From Datura wrightii (lineage: Eukaryota > Streptophyta > Magnoliopsida > Solanales > Solanaceae): a DNA stretch of 64,000 nt. The notes under the pieces were generated by a model. It was not told where the DNA came from and did not search any database. It saw nothing but the letters and a program-made list of their open reading frames with translations. Below, in pieces: positions 32,558 through 44,894 of this stretch (positions are counted from its first letter, which is position 1; each line of letters opens with the position of its first letter). The position numbers and the translations under genes are program-made. The stretch is taken from assembly GCA_035772735.1 (NCBI GenBank), contig JASDFA010000019.1, positions 73,012,001 through 73,076,000 of the forward strand. The letters are read 5' to 3'.

Positions 32558-32790
32558 GGGCACGATTGACTCAACGAGTCGTGAGGCCTGACCACGACTC
32601 GTGTTCATGCCTGTGGTGACCCCAAAACACAAGTTTCATAACATAAGCCAACTCCACACCTCGAGTCACCTAACGACTCGTGGTCACCCCCAAGGGTCAC
32701 AGAATGACTTATTCTGTGACCTGGTGAAGATTTTCCAATTTTATTTATTTCAACTCCCGGGTCAAATCTTAGAACTTCCAGGGCATTACA
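32558..32790 (-). repeat. Family B LTR tail, probably the end of the E3 5' LTR
   Basis: Contains acgactcgtg-type motifs and ends tctaagattt-like sequence and GCATTACA, the family B terminus. Old E0 gag follows at once. It is placed exactly where the remainder of the E3 5' LTR should lie after E4. Confidence 0.65.
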
Positions 32791-33354
32791 CTAGGTATCC
32801 TGCTCTGTTGAGATGGGAGATCTTCTGGAGTTGCTGATCTGGTGGTTGGAGCACTGGTTTTACCCTTGTCTTGCATAGCCGATGGGCAATTCCTGTGCAT
32901 GTGTCGGGCTTTCCACTCCCATATTAAGTATCTGAACCAACCAAACACTTTCCTGAGTGTTTCCTACCACATTTCAGGCACACTATTAAACTAGATAGGG
33001 CTTCTAGAGGAGTGTCTAGGCCACATTCTCCCTAGCCACTCTGCTTGGCCGGCGGGCAATCTCTGAGTTTATGACCGGGCTGGCCACACCAAAATCAATC
33101 TTATGAGCCCATCGAGAACTTCCCTAGGTGGTTCTTCCCACATCTCCTGCACTTTGGGTATGTCATCTCCCTTACCCTAGGCTTGCTTCCCCGAATCGGA
33201 GCCAAAGACTTCTGCGGGAGCTGAGAGTGACTCCAGTGACTCCCACTACTTGATCCTTACTGGTAACTCTCAAAGTCTTCGGTCTTGGGCCTTTTTTCAC
33301 TTTTCTCCCTCTTAAACTCTCCGTCCATCCATATAATCCTTCCCTTTTCCCTTT
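32791..33354 (-). pseudogene. E0 gag fragment with duplicated zinc-knuckle module
   Basis: Minus-strand nucleocapsid region of an older family B element. 33048-33151 reads KCGKNHLGKF and, after a stop, CGQPGHKLRDCPPAKQ. 32878-32980 repeats the module in decayed form (KCGRKHSGKCLVGSDT). The period is 170 bases; E3 has a single module. Start of the segment aligns with E3 gag at 21386, continuing from 16580. The N-terminal gag and primer site are deleted at about 33350. Confidence 0.75.
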
Positions 33355-33459
33355 TCATATATTTGCTATTCATAAATCCATGAAGAGTACTTGAAGAAAA
33401 ATCATAACAATTATAAATTTTAATTTAGACTTAGTAAAATCAAAATCATAATAGAATCA

Positions 33460-36276
33460 TGTCACACCCCACCTTGGGGGGTATGACGGCACCTGGTGCC
33501 TGCTAGACTCTGGATCGCTAAATGGTCTAGCCTGAGCACATCTGGTACTTCGGCTGGCTTTGGCTCTATTTCAAGAAACAAACTGGCTATATAATGGCTG
33601 TAAATACAGCCTCCGGCCAACTGGCCTGTAGCCATCTATACCTGTAACAACAGCTAACCAGAAACAGACTTGTAACAAGGAACCTATGCGGGCCGACAAG
33701 GCCACCATGCTGTCTAGTTATCTGTAACTCAACACAAGACTGCTGTAAGACTACGTGACCGACAAGGTCACCACTACTGTCAAACTAAGGCCTCAGATGG
33801 CCAACATAAACTGAAATGCTAACAGCTATAGCCAACTGCATGGCCTCACACGACCGGCTCAACTAACCAAAGGGAAATATATACAGACTGCAAGCCTCTA
33901 CAAATACTGTAAGAAAATAATGGAAATGATCGGGACAGGGCCCCGATCTACCCATACTGTACGACAAGAGAAAAGGAGCTACACCTCAGGGAATCAGACT
34001 CCGGAAGACAGGAGCTGATGACTCACTAGCTGGCTGGAATCACGAGGGATCGGCTCCTCGTCCGTGAGTACCTGCAGGCAAGCAATACAGCGCCCCGCTG
34101 GGCGTCAGTACCATAGGTACTGAGCATGTAAAGCAAACCGAAATATGAAACTGAAATGAATGGCAATAATAACATGACATATAAGCAAGAAGTAGCTGAG
34201 TCTATCTAGCTGAGGATAACTGGGGAGAGTTTGTTCATTCTGTAACTAACTGAGCGTACCTGATGACGTGTCGTCCTACTGTCTATCAGTATCTAATAGC
34301 ACATATCAATATACAAAATAGTACACACAATACCTGACCGACCCCCATAAGCTGGAATGTGCCAACCAAGCAAGGAATCTATATACCGCTACCCGGGTCT
34401 AAACCAACCAAAAATAATTCACTCCACTCATATGATACTGTTAGCTCCTCCTACCGGTCCCCTTGGGTACGTAGCTCAGGCCTTGGCCTCAGACAATAAA
34501 CTGTGTCTGAGTCCGAAGTCTCCTACCTCTGGGCGCAGGTGCGCACGGGGTGATCTGCTGATGTATCTGTGACTGAAACTGCCCCTGGGTGCAAGCACGC
34601 AACAGGGTGATTTTATAAAAAACTGTATGTAAAACTGCCCCTGGCCACAAGTGCACACAGAGTAATCTGCCCCTGTAAACAGGGTAATCTGGCTCTACGC
34701 AGAGTAAACTGAACCGCCCCTGCAAGCAGGGTAATCTGGACCGTATTATCATGGTGGTCGGCCATCATCGTCCTCCAGGCGGACGACATCGCCCAGCTGG
34801 TGGTGGTATCTGAATCTGGTATAGACACAGCTATAACCCAGGGGCGGTGGGGATGCTAAAGGGTGCCCACATGCCATAACAAGTCTCAACATGCAAAACA
34901 CATACACAGCAAGCATGCTCAAATAAAAAATACTAATCATATTCTCTTCTTTTATTTCAAGGCCAGTCCGTACTAAACAACTGATGCTATATTCTGTTTT
35001 ACACTGTTTTTGATTGCTGGGCTAACCGCTACCTGGCCTTTATCTGTTTATCTGATTATTGTTATCCGCGATCTAAAGCTATTCCTATATCTGATTACTG
35101 ATCTGATTATATCTGGATATAACTCAATAACATAGAACATGCCATCTATAACTGTATATAGCTCAATAATATAAAATGTGCCATCTATTACCGGATACAG
35201 CTCAACAAATGTAATACGTACTATCTGTAATCATGCTAATTCGTTGTATTGCTTTTACAACTTTCATTCTAGGTATTACGTAAGAACATGCTGAGCTATT
35301 AGCGGATACCATATTACTATCTGAAATCATCTGACTATCCGTTATTCTAATTATCACCTGATACGTAATGATATACTAGCACGCTTGTTGGAAATTGTAC
35401 TAAAATCGTTCCTGTACGCTGGGTATCTGTTAATAGCCTTTATTCTATTTATTTTCTAGACTGTACTTCCTGGCTTGCCGAAAGAATAGCTTTACATACC
35501 TGGTTTCGGAGTACTCGACTGACCGATGTGATTTTCGTCGGTACCTCTGATGTTTCTCCCAACTGCATTCATAAATATGTCAATTAATACTAAATATAGC
35601 TTTATTCCAAAGAACAACGTCACTTTCGATATAATTATAGCCTAAATTTAGGCTTATCGAAAGACGGTCAAAAACTCGCTATTTTTCAGAAGTCCAGAAG
35701 GGGGAAGTATTCACTTCACAGCTAGGAGCACATAGACACTAATTTGGAGTAATTCTACTTACTTTGGTTCGGTAGCTCGACGATTCGTCGGCCGTATTTC
35801 GCGAAACAAAAATCGTAGAAATGCTCTCTACTGCTAAATACCTCGGTACCTGAGGTTAATTTGAGTTTAGACTTCGTTTGGCAGCGTAATTGAACGATTA
35901 TATATTATTTTCCTTTGCCCCTCCCTGTCTCACGTTCTCTGGAAATTGTTTGTGAAAATGATGACTAATTTAAGGGAAGCTATTCACTACTTAAAGGGAA
36001 CCATTATTAATTAAAGGAAATTATTGTTAATTAAAGAAATCATTATTAATTAAAGGAAATTATCTTATGGGAATTATTATTAATTAAAGGAAATTACATT
36101 ACAAACTGAGCTCCATATACTTGGACACTATAAATCGCATTTTGCCTTGCGACGCACCGACTTGGCGCTTGTCCGATCTTTTCCCGGGCCTTTTTCTAGC
36201 ATGCATGGCTTTCAAATATTCTTAACCAACATGTGAATATGCCATCTATGTACCGGGAATTTTACGGGGTATAACA
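33460..36276 (-). mobile_element. Solo LTR, family A, 2817 bp
   Basis: TGTCACACCCC...ATAACA, flanked by AATCA at 33455-33459 and 36277-36281. It shares the ggcacctggtgcc start and the overall plan with E1 and E7 LTRs. No internal sequence remains, so LTR-LTR recombination is likely. It contains degenerate repeats: a 34530-34745 series around actgcccctg...cagggtaatctg, three units near 35115-35230, and ttattaattaaagga repeats at 36000-36095. Confidence 0.9.
35995..36100. repeat. AT-rich repeat ATTATTAATTAAAGGAA in solo LTR
   Basis: Four to five imperfect units of about 18-25 bases built on attaattaaaggaaatta. Confidence 0.75.
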
Positions 36277-37716
36277 AATCATAACTTGACTTTTCATGAA
36301 GCTTGCATAATTGAGCATCATTTAATTAAAATTTGAAACTATGAATTTATAATAAAAATTGGTATAAAATCTTCTCATAGATCTTAAAACATAATTTTGG
36401 AACATGAGGGAATTGGACCCATAGACATATCATAGAGAATTTTATGAAATTGGGTTAAAACCCTAGAAGTTCTTAAATCATACTTGAAACTTGGAATCCA
36501 TAGATTCATGAGGGATTTGATAAGGGACAAGAATTCATAATCATAGAAACATTAATTGAATCATGAGAAAACTGATGTTTTGGAAGAACATAAAAGAATT
36601 CATCCACAAGAAGCTTAATCCAAAAATTCCAAAAGTTAGTGCATGGGAAGCGAGAATCATGAATAAAACTTGAGAAGGGCGTGAAGGTGGAAGAAAACCC
36701 TCATTCAAATCCCTATATACGTGGTTTGATGATCCCTTGACTTTTCTTGAAGAGTCAAAGAAGATTTGAATAGGTTGAAGAAGAACCCTAGCTCATTTCT
36801 TGAGAGAAAATCCAACTATCGATCTTATGGAGAGGGTGAGGATTTAGGGTAGGTTAATCCCTTTAATCTGACCTAAAGGAAGCCAAAAACGACGTCATTT
36901 AGGAGTTAGAATAATAGGAGTTTACCAAAATACCCCCAAACTACCAGAAAAACACATGGAACTAGCAGTTCCAATGACAATAGGACAGGTCGTTGGTTGC
37001 TAGGACGACCCGTTTTGAGATTCGTTATTTGCCTGTTGTTTCTTCACTAAATGGCTCATAAATGTTTACTATGAACTCCAATTCATGCAAGGTCAGATGA
37101 GATGGAAAGAAGACTAAAAGGGATTCAATTTGAGGTGTTGAATCACCAGAACACATTTTGTAAAATGGGAGCTATGGTCGATTGAAGTTGACCCTTGTGA
37201 GAACTTATACGAACACTTAATCGGTAAGGAGGCTCTCAACTCAACTTTGTGCTAGAAGTTCCTTATGAGTTTAATTTACATCAAATGAACTTTTTATACA
37301 TAATAATTGATCTTAACACCTTGCTTCCAGAAATTCACTGGCTCGGGTCTATCCATATACCTAGAACAGTTCAACAATTAGCCTGAAATTTTCAACAAAC
37401 TGGCAGAACCAATAATCCATCCAATGGCTCATGGTAACAAATAATGGACTATTGGACCATCTGCTGGTTTTCCCCATTCTTCCTTTGTAATCCTCTTAAA
37501 TTGCTTCAACGACTAGTTCAATCAAGCCATAGTCCGTACAATCCCCTCATGCGTTCTGCAAAAATTTCTGACAGCTCTCTAGTCATGAAACAATGAGAAC
37601 CTCCAATGAACGATTAGACCATACAACAAACCGTACTGAGGCTCGTTGTTGGGTTCTAGTATTATTTTTCTACTACAAGACTCGGGTCTGACCTAAGAAA
37701 CTTTTGGGGTGTTACA

Positions 37717-38060
37717 GTTCTTAAGGGCAATCATCTTGTTGATTTTCTTTGATTTGATTGGTTGAATAATGTTATTTGAATATGAATTTGTGTGGGTCAA
37801 GTGTGTTGTTAAAAAAATTGAGTTTCATGGTTTAGGGGGAAATATGACAAGCAGTGTGTCCCTTGGGACTCGCCGATCAAGACCGGTGAAACGCCGACTA
37901 AAATGCAGGTGAGGGTTTGTGGCTCATGCTACATCCTATCACTCACAAGTCTCTGGTGCGTTGTGGCTCATGACGGGAAAAACAATGGTGTATCATCGGC
38001 TTACTCCTTGTTTTCTGTCAAGAAGTGGCGGCTTTGCGGGTATTCCACCTGTGTTTTTGT
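37717..38060. other. Unassigned sequence between E0 and E5
   Basis: 344 bases, GC-richer to the right, with gactcgccgat and ggtgaaacgccg resembling phrases in the E6 LTR (50810-50960). It may be an LTR scrap of an Athila-like element. The open frames at 37903-38188 have no recognised relatives. Confidence 0.4.
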
Positions 38061-38985
38061 TGTGCCTCAGCGCACACGCAAGTGTACGCGATTGTACAAG
38101 TAATACAATGACTCTTGAAGAGCCAGATGTCGAATCCACAGTGACTGGAATTATTTTAGCGAATATTCAAGTTCAAGTGTTTTATTAAATTTCACAAGTG
38201 CTGATTGTAAAGATTTCATTTGTTTAAACTAAATCTAATGGTGATGACAAAATACTCGGGAAACAATGATAAGAAACATCTAGAGTTAAGGCCTAACAAT
38301 TATGCAATGCTACAATTTATGATAATTCAAGTATATGAAATTCAGTTGTTGCTCACAGAGCTAATATGCTGTGTTTATGATCTTTTGAACCTCTAAACAC
38401 AACAGACTTGTCTCACACCTACGTCGTTGAGCGGGGACGTGAAGTCCTAATTGGTGAGCAATTTCACACTATGGGTGTGGTTTACGGGGTTTATGCCCTT
38501 GATTATGGACTTTCATACCTCTAATCATTTAACCTACTTAGCTTCACAACTACTTCTATGAGCGGTGATGTGAAAATTCTAATTCGGCGTCTACCTATCA
38601 TCCCGTTTAATTAACCAAGCAAGGAAAATTAGGTATAATTTCTATCCTAACTACGAATCCTATCATAAAGACAAAAACTTGCTCCCTGCGTTCTTTCATT
38701 CTAACCTAGGGTTACTCTTTTGAGATTTTGCCTAAGCTTAACAAGTTCGTTTTCATGGTGATCAAGCATAAAAACAATAATAATTAAGGATGTAATACAA
38801 AACAACAACTAAAACTCAAACCAAAGATGAAACTCAAGAAATTACATACATATCATGTGGCCTCAACCTTAGAGGAAGGGTTTTAGCCACTCATGTTTAT
38901 ACAATTACTTAAAAACATGTTTAAAGTAAGGTACTTACAAGAATAGTAAAAGAGAATGGAAGGTTTGTTGAACCCTAGGTAGAGA
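38061..38985 (-). repeat. E5 3' LTR, U3 part deleted
   Basis: Begins TGTGCCTCAGC and follows 43113-44070 (shared aaccctaggtagag). It then breaks into internal sequence (actcactctcacaaag); the promoter half of the LTR, the purine tract and the hairpin are lost. Confidence 0.75.
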
Positions 38986-40572
38986 ATAAGAATTCAACTC
39001 ACTCTCACAAAGAATTCGCATACAACATGCATTGACCCATAGGCTTGCCTTTAGTTTTTTACTTCACTCATTTAGGAATGTTCGAAAGTAAGATCAAGGA
39101 AGACTTATTGGGTTGTAATATAAGCTAAGTGATAGGTAGGTACTATTCTAGACAGTAATAGTGAATATCTACCCTAAGCGCTTTTAATACATTAGTTTCA
39201 TTATGCACATCTCTTCTCTTACTTCATCTCTATCCCTTTCACTCATCAATTTCCTCTTTTATTTCCCTAATTCATTAAGCACACTCAGCTCATTATTAAG
39301 GAGTACTTAAACAACTTTTTTATTGTTTTGTTCTATTACTCCATACCAATACTTATACATTTTTAAACAAGTGCACCTCTCTTCTTTTCTTCAACACCCA
39401 CAACCACTATTTTCCTTGTTTTTCTCAACTCCCACTCCGTAACTCTTTTGTGTTCTTCACTTAAGCGCTTAGGAGTTTTGGATCAAATTCAAGGCTCGTG
39501 AAAGAAAAAGATTAAGCTTATTTTGCAGCTATCAAAGAATAGGCTTAAGGCTCAATGGGGCTAACTAGGATCAGACATTACAGGTAGGTAAAGAGAGGGA
39601 TAAAAAATTAGGCTCACGAAAAGAAATGCCTAAATCATCTCCTACAATCGACATCCTTTATTTCGTCTTATATACACATTAGGAAAGTTCTAGAAACTAT
39701 AGAATAGCATGGAATATTCAAAAATGTTACACTCACAGCACATGCTCAATTCAATATAGATCCAATAGACTCTTAACTCAGCTAATCATAAGAATTCAAA
39801 ATTAAACTTTAAGCACATAGAATCACATTCCAGAGACAAAATGTCTCAAACAAAGTTGTACAACTACTGAACATGCTTCTCAATTAACACCACTTGCATC
39901 TAACAACCATGTATAGAACTCAACAAGAATATCAAGCTATCAATCAATTAAGGGTTCAAACTCAACACCTATTGACTAACTTTCCCTCTAGACTGTCGTC
40001 ATCCATCAATCGTCGGGAAAAATATCTAACCATGACTAACACCAATATGTAAAGACAAAGAAAAATTTTATTTCTCGGTTCAAAGTGCCTCCCTTTAGAA
40101 AAGAATCGAAAAGAAAAACCAAAGGGTGGGTGAATTGTGCTCAATAAACAACTTTTTGAACAAAACACATACCCAACACCACATTCACCCAAAACACTTA
40201 GCACAAAATTTTGAAATTTCCCTCACCCCACACTTAAAATATGTTATGTCCCCAAAGCATAAACTACAACTAAAACAAGGGTGAGAGATACTTACTGTGG
40301 CCTCTAGGCCTAGCTAGCAGCATGTTTTCTTCCATTTCTTAACACGTGGGTCACTAACCCCACACTCATCTTTTTGTCATGCTCCTTAGCTTTTACTTTC
40401 ATGGGTACTCAAACTTCCCTTAAATTTGTGCTTAACAACCACAACAAACTACAACCTGTGAAAAACAACAAAAATTACAAATTGAAAAGAACGTGTACCT
40501 ATGGTACACTTGGGTTCCCTCCCAAGCAGTGCCTGATTTTACGTCATAACACGATGTGGGCTATCCTTTTCA
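38986..40572 (-). other. E5 3' non-coding region
   Basis: Reverse-strand counterpart of E2 12409-14040. Shared blocks are the ctttgtgagagtgag stretch, the taaaagcg...tta stretch near 39180 and the gaaccca block near 40510. Purine-tract-like decamers lie at 40226-40235 and, mutated, near 40357. Confidence 0.7.
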
Positions 40573-43010
40573 GGATATCCTCAAATATGTGTTCCCTCTT
40601 AGGAACCATCTCCTCCTCTTTTTGTTTTTAGAGGGAACAAACTCCACCCCGTCCCTCTTGTGTTCCATCATCTTCTTTAATTCCTGCATTTGATCAGACT
40701 CAGGCTGAAGTGTCAACATATGTTGCAACAGTGGATCTATGGAATCTACCACCCCACACTTAGAATCTGAGGCCACACTGATCTTACAAAGATCTCTGTA
40801 GTATGTGGGTGGGTTAATCTCCTGGTAGACTCTGAAGAGCTCTTCCTCATCATTGACACCCATTTATGGGTACTAGCTCTCATGTTAATGACTGCTCCCC
40901 CAATTGCCAAGAATGGCCATCCTAGGATCAGGGGTACCTTATCATCAACCTTAAATTAAAGAATGGTGAAGTCAGCATGTATAATGAATTTACCTACTTT
41001 GATGAGAAGGTCCTCAATTATTCCCTCTGGTGCCACTGCTGACTTGCCTGCCAGCTGCAGCATTTCTCTTGTGGGCCTCAACTTTCCCAATCCCAGGGTG
41101 TTAAATAGATAGGGGCATTAAATTTACTGCTACCCCTATGTCACACAGAGCCCTTATGATTTTAGCTTCACCAATTTGTACGGGGAGGGTGAAACTCCCT
41201 GGGTCCTTGAGCTTTTTTTGCATCTTGCTCATCACCCTATAGTTGCACTCCTCAGTAAGTGGGATTGTCTGGACATCCACTAACCTCACTTTGTTGGCCA
41301 CCACAACTTTTAAGTACTTTGCATACATTGGCATCCCCTGCAAAACATCAAGTAAAGGCAAATTTATGTGAAGTTCTTTGAAAATATCAAAGAACTTCAT
41401 AAAGCATTCTTCCTCCTTGCTCTTCTTGAGCCTCTGTGGGAACGGTGGTGGTGGTCTTTGTGCTGGCTGCACTGATGGTTTCTGCATTGTTTTTTGCAAC
41501 ACTTTGATTATCTCCTTTATCGATGGAAGAACCCGGTCTGACTAGCTCTGACTGCACCTCATTTCTCTTTTAATTCGGTGGTGCATCAGCCAATTGCTTG
41601 CCACTCCTCGGACTAATGGCATTGACCTGTCAAGGGTTTGTATTTGTATCACTGGGTAACCCTCCCTGAGGTCTAGTATGCTCCGCAGCTGCCAGCTAAC
41701 CCATCTGCTTTTCTAGATTTCTGGTGGTCATCTATTGATTTTTCGAGTCTAAAGCCATCCTTTCCTAATTCTCTGCTAGCTAAGTCTGAGTAGCCATAAC
41801 TTTCTGCAACGTCTCCTCAATGTTGCTACTGTTGGACTGGCCATTGTTCTGCTTGTACTACTGCTGCTGAGGCTACTACTAGCTTTGACTCTGATTGTGA
41901 CCCCAAGAAAAATTTGGTGACTCTGCCAATTTTTGTTGTAGTTGTTCCCATAACTCTGATTGTTACTCTATACATTACCTACAAAATTGATTGATTCTTG
42001 ATTGGCCCCACAAGAGTCTGCACTGTGCCCATTATTCCCACAAATTTCACACCATCTCGAGGCTTGCTAAATTGCATTAAGAAGTTCCTGTGGCTGGATT
42101 ATAATAAGTTTGCTAAACTGAGTCACATCTGGTGTTATAATGACGCTAACTTTGTTGCCAAAGTATAGACCCTATCTAACTCAATCAGTCATGTCGCTCT
42201 CTTTCCCGCTCTTTGGATGATTCTCTATGCCACGCTAGATTTCCTTGAGCAATTCTATGGAGTAGAGTGTATAGCTCATTATATGTATTTTAAAGTGTCT
42301 GCCCACCCGATGCGGAGTCTAACAGATTTTCTTATGTGGGTCTAGACAATCCATGAAGGTGTGGGCTAACACCTCATTATTGAACCTCTACTAAGCCAAG
42401 TATAAATTCTTCTCAGTCCGCTTCTTAAAACTTAAGATTTTACTTCTAAGCTTGGCAGTTTTTCCTGAAGGGAAGAATCTAATGAGGAACTTCCTTGCTA
42501 GGTCGTCCCAAGAAGTGATGGAATTTGGTGACTCTGCCTTCAACCACCTCTTCTCCTCTTCCAACAATGAAAATGGGAAGAAGATAAGTTGGACAAAGTC
42601 AATTTACACTTCGGTGGGGACAAAAGTGTCACTGTTCTCTAAAAAGTTTTGTAAGTGTTGTTATGGGTCCTCATATGTCATTCCAGTGAATTGACCACTA
42701 GAATGTAACAATTGCACCATGTTCTGTTTAAGATCAAAGTTTCCTTTGGGCTTTGATTTGCAGATACTGCATGTCACATTTGTCACTAGATTGCCACTTC
42801 CCGAACTGGTTAGGCTGCCATTGGCTCAGGCAACAACTCTTCTTGCCCAGCTGGTGGATTTTGTTGTATCTGCTCCTATCACCGCTTCAACTTCTTCTGT
42901 AGAGCTTATCTTTGTAGCAAATGCAATTGGCATTCAGTCTCTACTAAAGGTTCCACCAGTTATCTATTCCTTACCAGTTCTGCAAGGACAACCCCTCACC
43001 TGCAATAGAA
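40573..43010 (-). pseudogene. E5 gag-protease reading frame, decayed
   Basis: Minus strand. The end at 40570-40863 matches the E2 end (DEEELFRVYQEINPPTYYRD, KKRRRWFLRGNTYLRIS then stop). The protease part at 41101-41502 has LPLLDVLQGMPMYAKYLK, TEECNYRVMSKMQKKLKDPG and ALCDIGVAVNLMPLS, where the usual GA after D is replaced by IGV. The CCHC knuckle at about 42010-42053 is intact (CEICGNNGHSADSC). Gag N-terminal half at 42080-43010 is broken by stops and frameshifts. Confidence 0.85.
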
Positions 43011-43084
43011 CATACTAAGACCAATTTTTTTAGCACTTAACAAAAATTATAAAAAAATAACTAAAAATTCGATAAATGCTGCCA

Positions 43085-43103
43085 GTCCCCGGCAACGGCG
43101 TCA
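43085..43103 (-). other. E5 primer binding site (Asp type, one change)
   Basis: Minus strand TGACGCCGTTGCCGGGGA against TGGCGCCGTTGCCGGGGA in E2. Confidence 0.85.
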
Positions 43104-43112
43104 ATATTTTTT

Positions 43113-44751
43113 TGTGCCCCAGCACATGCACAAGCATACGCGATCGTACAAGTAATACAGTGACTCTTAAAGAGTCAGATGTCGAACCCACAGGGATTGG
43201 AATTATTTTAGCGAATATTCAAGTTCTCTTATATTAAATTTCTCAAGTGCTGATTGTAAAGATTTTGTTTTTTTAAACTAAATCCAGTGGTGATCACAAA
43301 ATAGTCGGAAAATAACAAGAAGAAGAAACTAGAGTTAAGGCTTGACAATCACGCAATGCTACAATTCACAATGGTTCAAGTATATGAAATTTAGTTTTTG
43401 TCCCACAGTGTTAATATCCAGTGTTCATGATCTTTCGAGTCTCTAAACACAATAAACTAGTCTAACACCTACATCGTTGAGCTGGGATGTTACGTCCTAA
43501 TTCGTGAGCAATTTAATACTATGGATGTGGTTTACGGGGTTTATGCCCTTGATTATGGACTTTCGTACCTCTAATCATTTAACCTAACTTAGCTTCATAC
43601 TACTTCTATGAGCAGTGATGTGACAATTCTAAGTCGGTGTCTACCTATAGTCCCATTTAATTAATCAAGCAAGGAAAATTAGGAATAATTTCTATCCCAA
43701 CCGCGAATCCTATTGTAAAGACAAGAACTTTCTCGCTGCATTCTTTCGTTCTAACCTAGGGCTACTCTTTCGAGCTTTTTTATAAGCTTAACAAGTTCAT
43801 TTTCATGGTGATCAAGCATAAAAACAACAATAATTAATAATGCAAGACAAAACAACAACTACAACTCAAACCAAAGATGAAACTCAAGCAATTACATTCA
43901 TATCATATGGCCTCAACCTTAGAGGAAGGGTTTTAGCCACTCATGTTCATACAATTACTTAAAAAAATCTTTAAAGTAAGGTACTTATGAGAATAGTAAA
44001 ACAGAATGGATTTTATTTTGAACTAAGGTACTTACGAGAATAATAAAAGAGAATGGAACTTTTTTTGAACCCTAGGTAGAGTTTCCTTCCTTCTCCCTTT
44101 TCTTCTTTCCGTTTCTCTAAAAGTATTTCATGATAAATGAAATAAGAAGCTAAGGGTTTAATTTATAGTAAATGATATTTTGAAAAATATGGCCGAATAT
44201 GGAACAACAACAGCCCTGTGTCATGCTGCCTATGGCATAGCATCATCTCCGTGGCACAGAGGCATCGCGCACCTTCTCTAGAATGGGGTGTCTTGACAGG
44301 TCTTGGGCGAGGGCAGTCGTGCGTTGCCTGTAGTGGCACGCTGCTAGACACGGAGCAGCGGGGGTGTGACAATCCTAGTGGCACAGATCTTGGCCGACGT
44401 GGCATGGAGCTATCGCGCTAGCACATTGCCTGGCATAGGTATTGCGCGCACGCCATGTGCGTGACACGACACCTAGCACGACACATGCCCAGCGTGGCAC
44501 GACGCCTACAGCGTGCAATCTTCCTCTTTCAATCTTCATTCTTTGTCCTTCCAAACTCCCTTCTTGTTTGTGTATCATCAAATTAAGCCTCTCCTAAGCA
44601 TAATTCTCCTATAAAACATGGGCTAATCACTTTTGTTAGTTCATGCACAAAAACAAATAAATTCACATGAGAATGTAATTAAATAAATTAACAAACATGA
44701 CAAAAGTAAGCTATAAAACAGCACTTGGGCATGTAAATATTCCCAAGATCA
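43113..44751 (-). repeat. E5 5' LTR
   Basis: 1639 bp, TGTGCCCC...AAGATCA on the plus strand. Minus-strand TATAAATT at 44160-44167 is followed by AAACCCTTAGCTTC, close to the E2 TATA context (TATAAATTGAACCCTTAGCTCC region). A CACG-rich block at 44210-44520 lies upstream of it. Confidence 0.78.
44160..44167 (-). promoter_or_regulatory. E5 LTR TATA box
   Basis: TATAAATT on the minus strand in the same context as the E2 box at 8811. Confidence 0.55.
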
Positions 44752-44894
44752 ATTTTTCCAATGACCTTCGGGTACTGCCAATTTTAATCTTTCCGTTTGT
44801 TTATCCTTCAATCAATTAGCTAGAGTAGTTGTTGATTTTTATTTTCCATAATTAGAAAAAAAATAAAAAAAAAATATTGTTTTGTGGTACTAAC

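Larger units (their letters stand above)
16581..32790 (-). mobile_element. E3: Ty3/gypsy chromovirus, family B, with E4 nested in its 5' LTR
   Basis: Minus-strand element: 3' LTR 16581 to about 18510 (end deleted), integrase, RNase H, RT, protease, gag, primer site 22706-22718, 5' LTR 22723-23983, then E4, then a 233-bp LTR tail at 32558-32790. The flanks are CTAGT (16576-16580) and CTAGG (32791-32795), a 4/5 match to a target duplication. The LTRs differ at about one base in eight over the first 300 bases. The chromodomain end is missing. Confidence 0.8.
33355..37716 (-). repeat. E0 5' LTR (family B), start deleted, split by solo LTR
   Basis: 33355-33459 and 36277-37716 together form family B LTR sequence, ending ttggggtgttaca at 37716. 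The first part of the LTR and the primer site are missing. AATCA is duplicated around the inserted solo LTR. Confidence 0.7.
38061..44751 (-). mobile_element. E5: second Athila-type gag-protease element
   Basis: Minus-strand element: truncated 3' LTR 38061-38985, non-coding region, gag-protease 40573-43010, primer site near 43085-43103, 5' LTR 43113-44751. Like E2 it lacks RT, RNase H and integrase, and its reading frame ends at the same residues as in E2. No matching target duplication (tttgt against atttt). More decayed than E2. Confidence 0.82.

Noticed and set aside
37903..38188. Small plus-strand genes next to E5
   Set aside because: Two overlapping frames, partly inside the E5 LTR, without recognisable domains.
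41000..43018. Plus-strand open frames at 42452-43018
   Set aside because: Antisense shadows of the E5 gag, which reads on the minus strand with a zinc knuckle.
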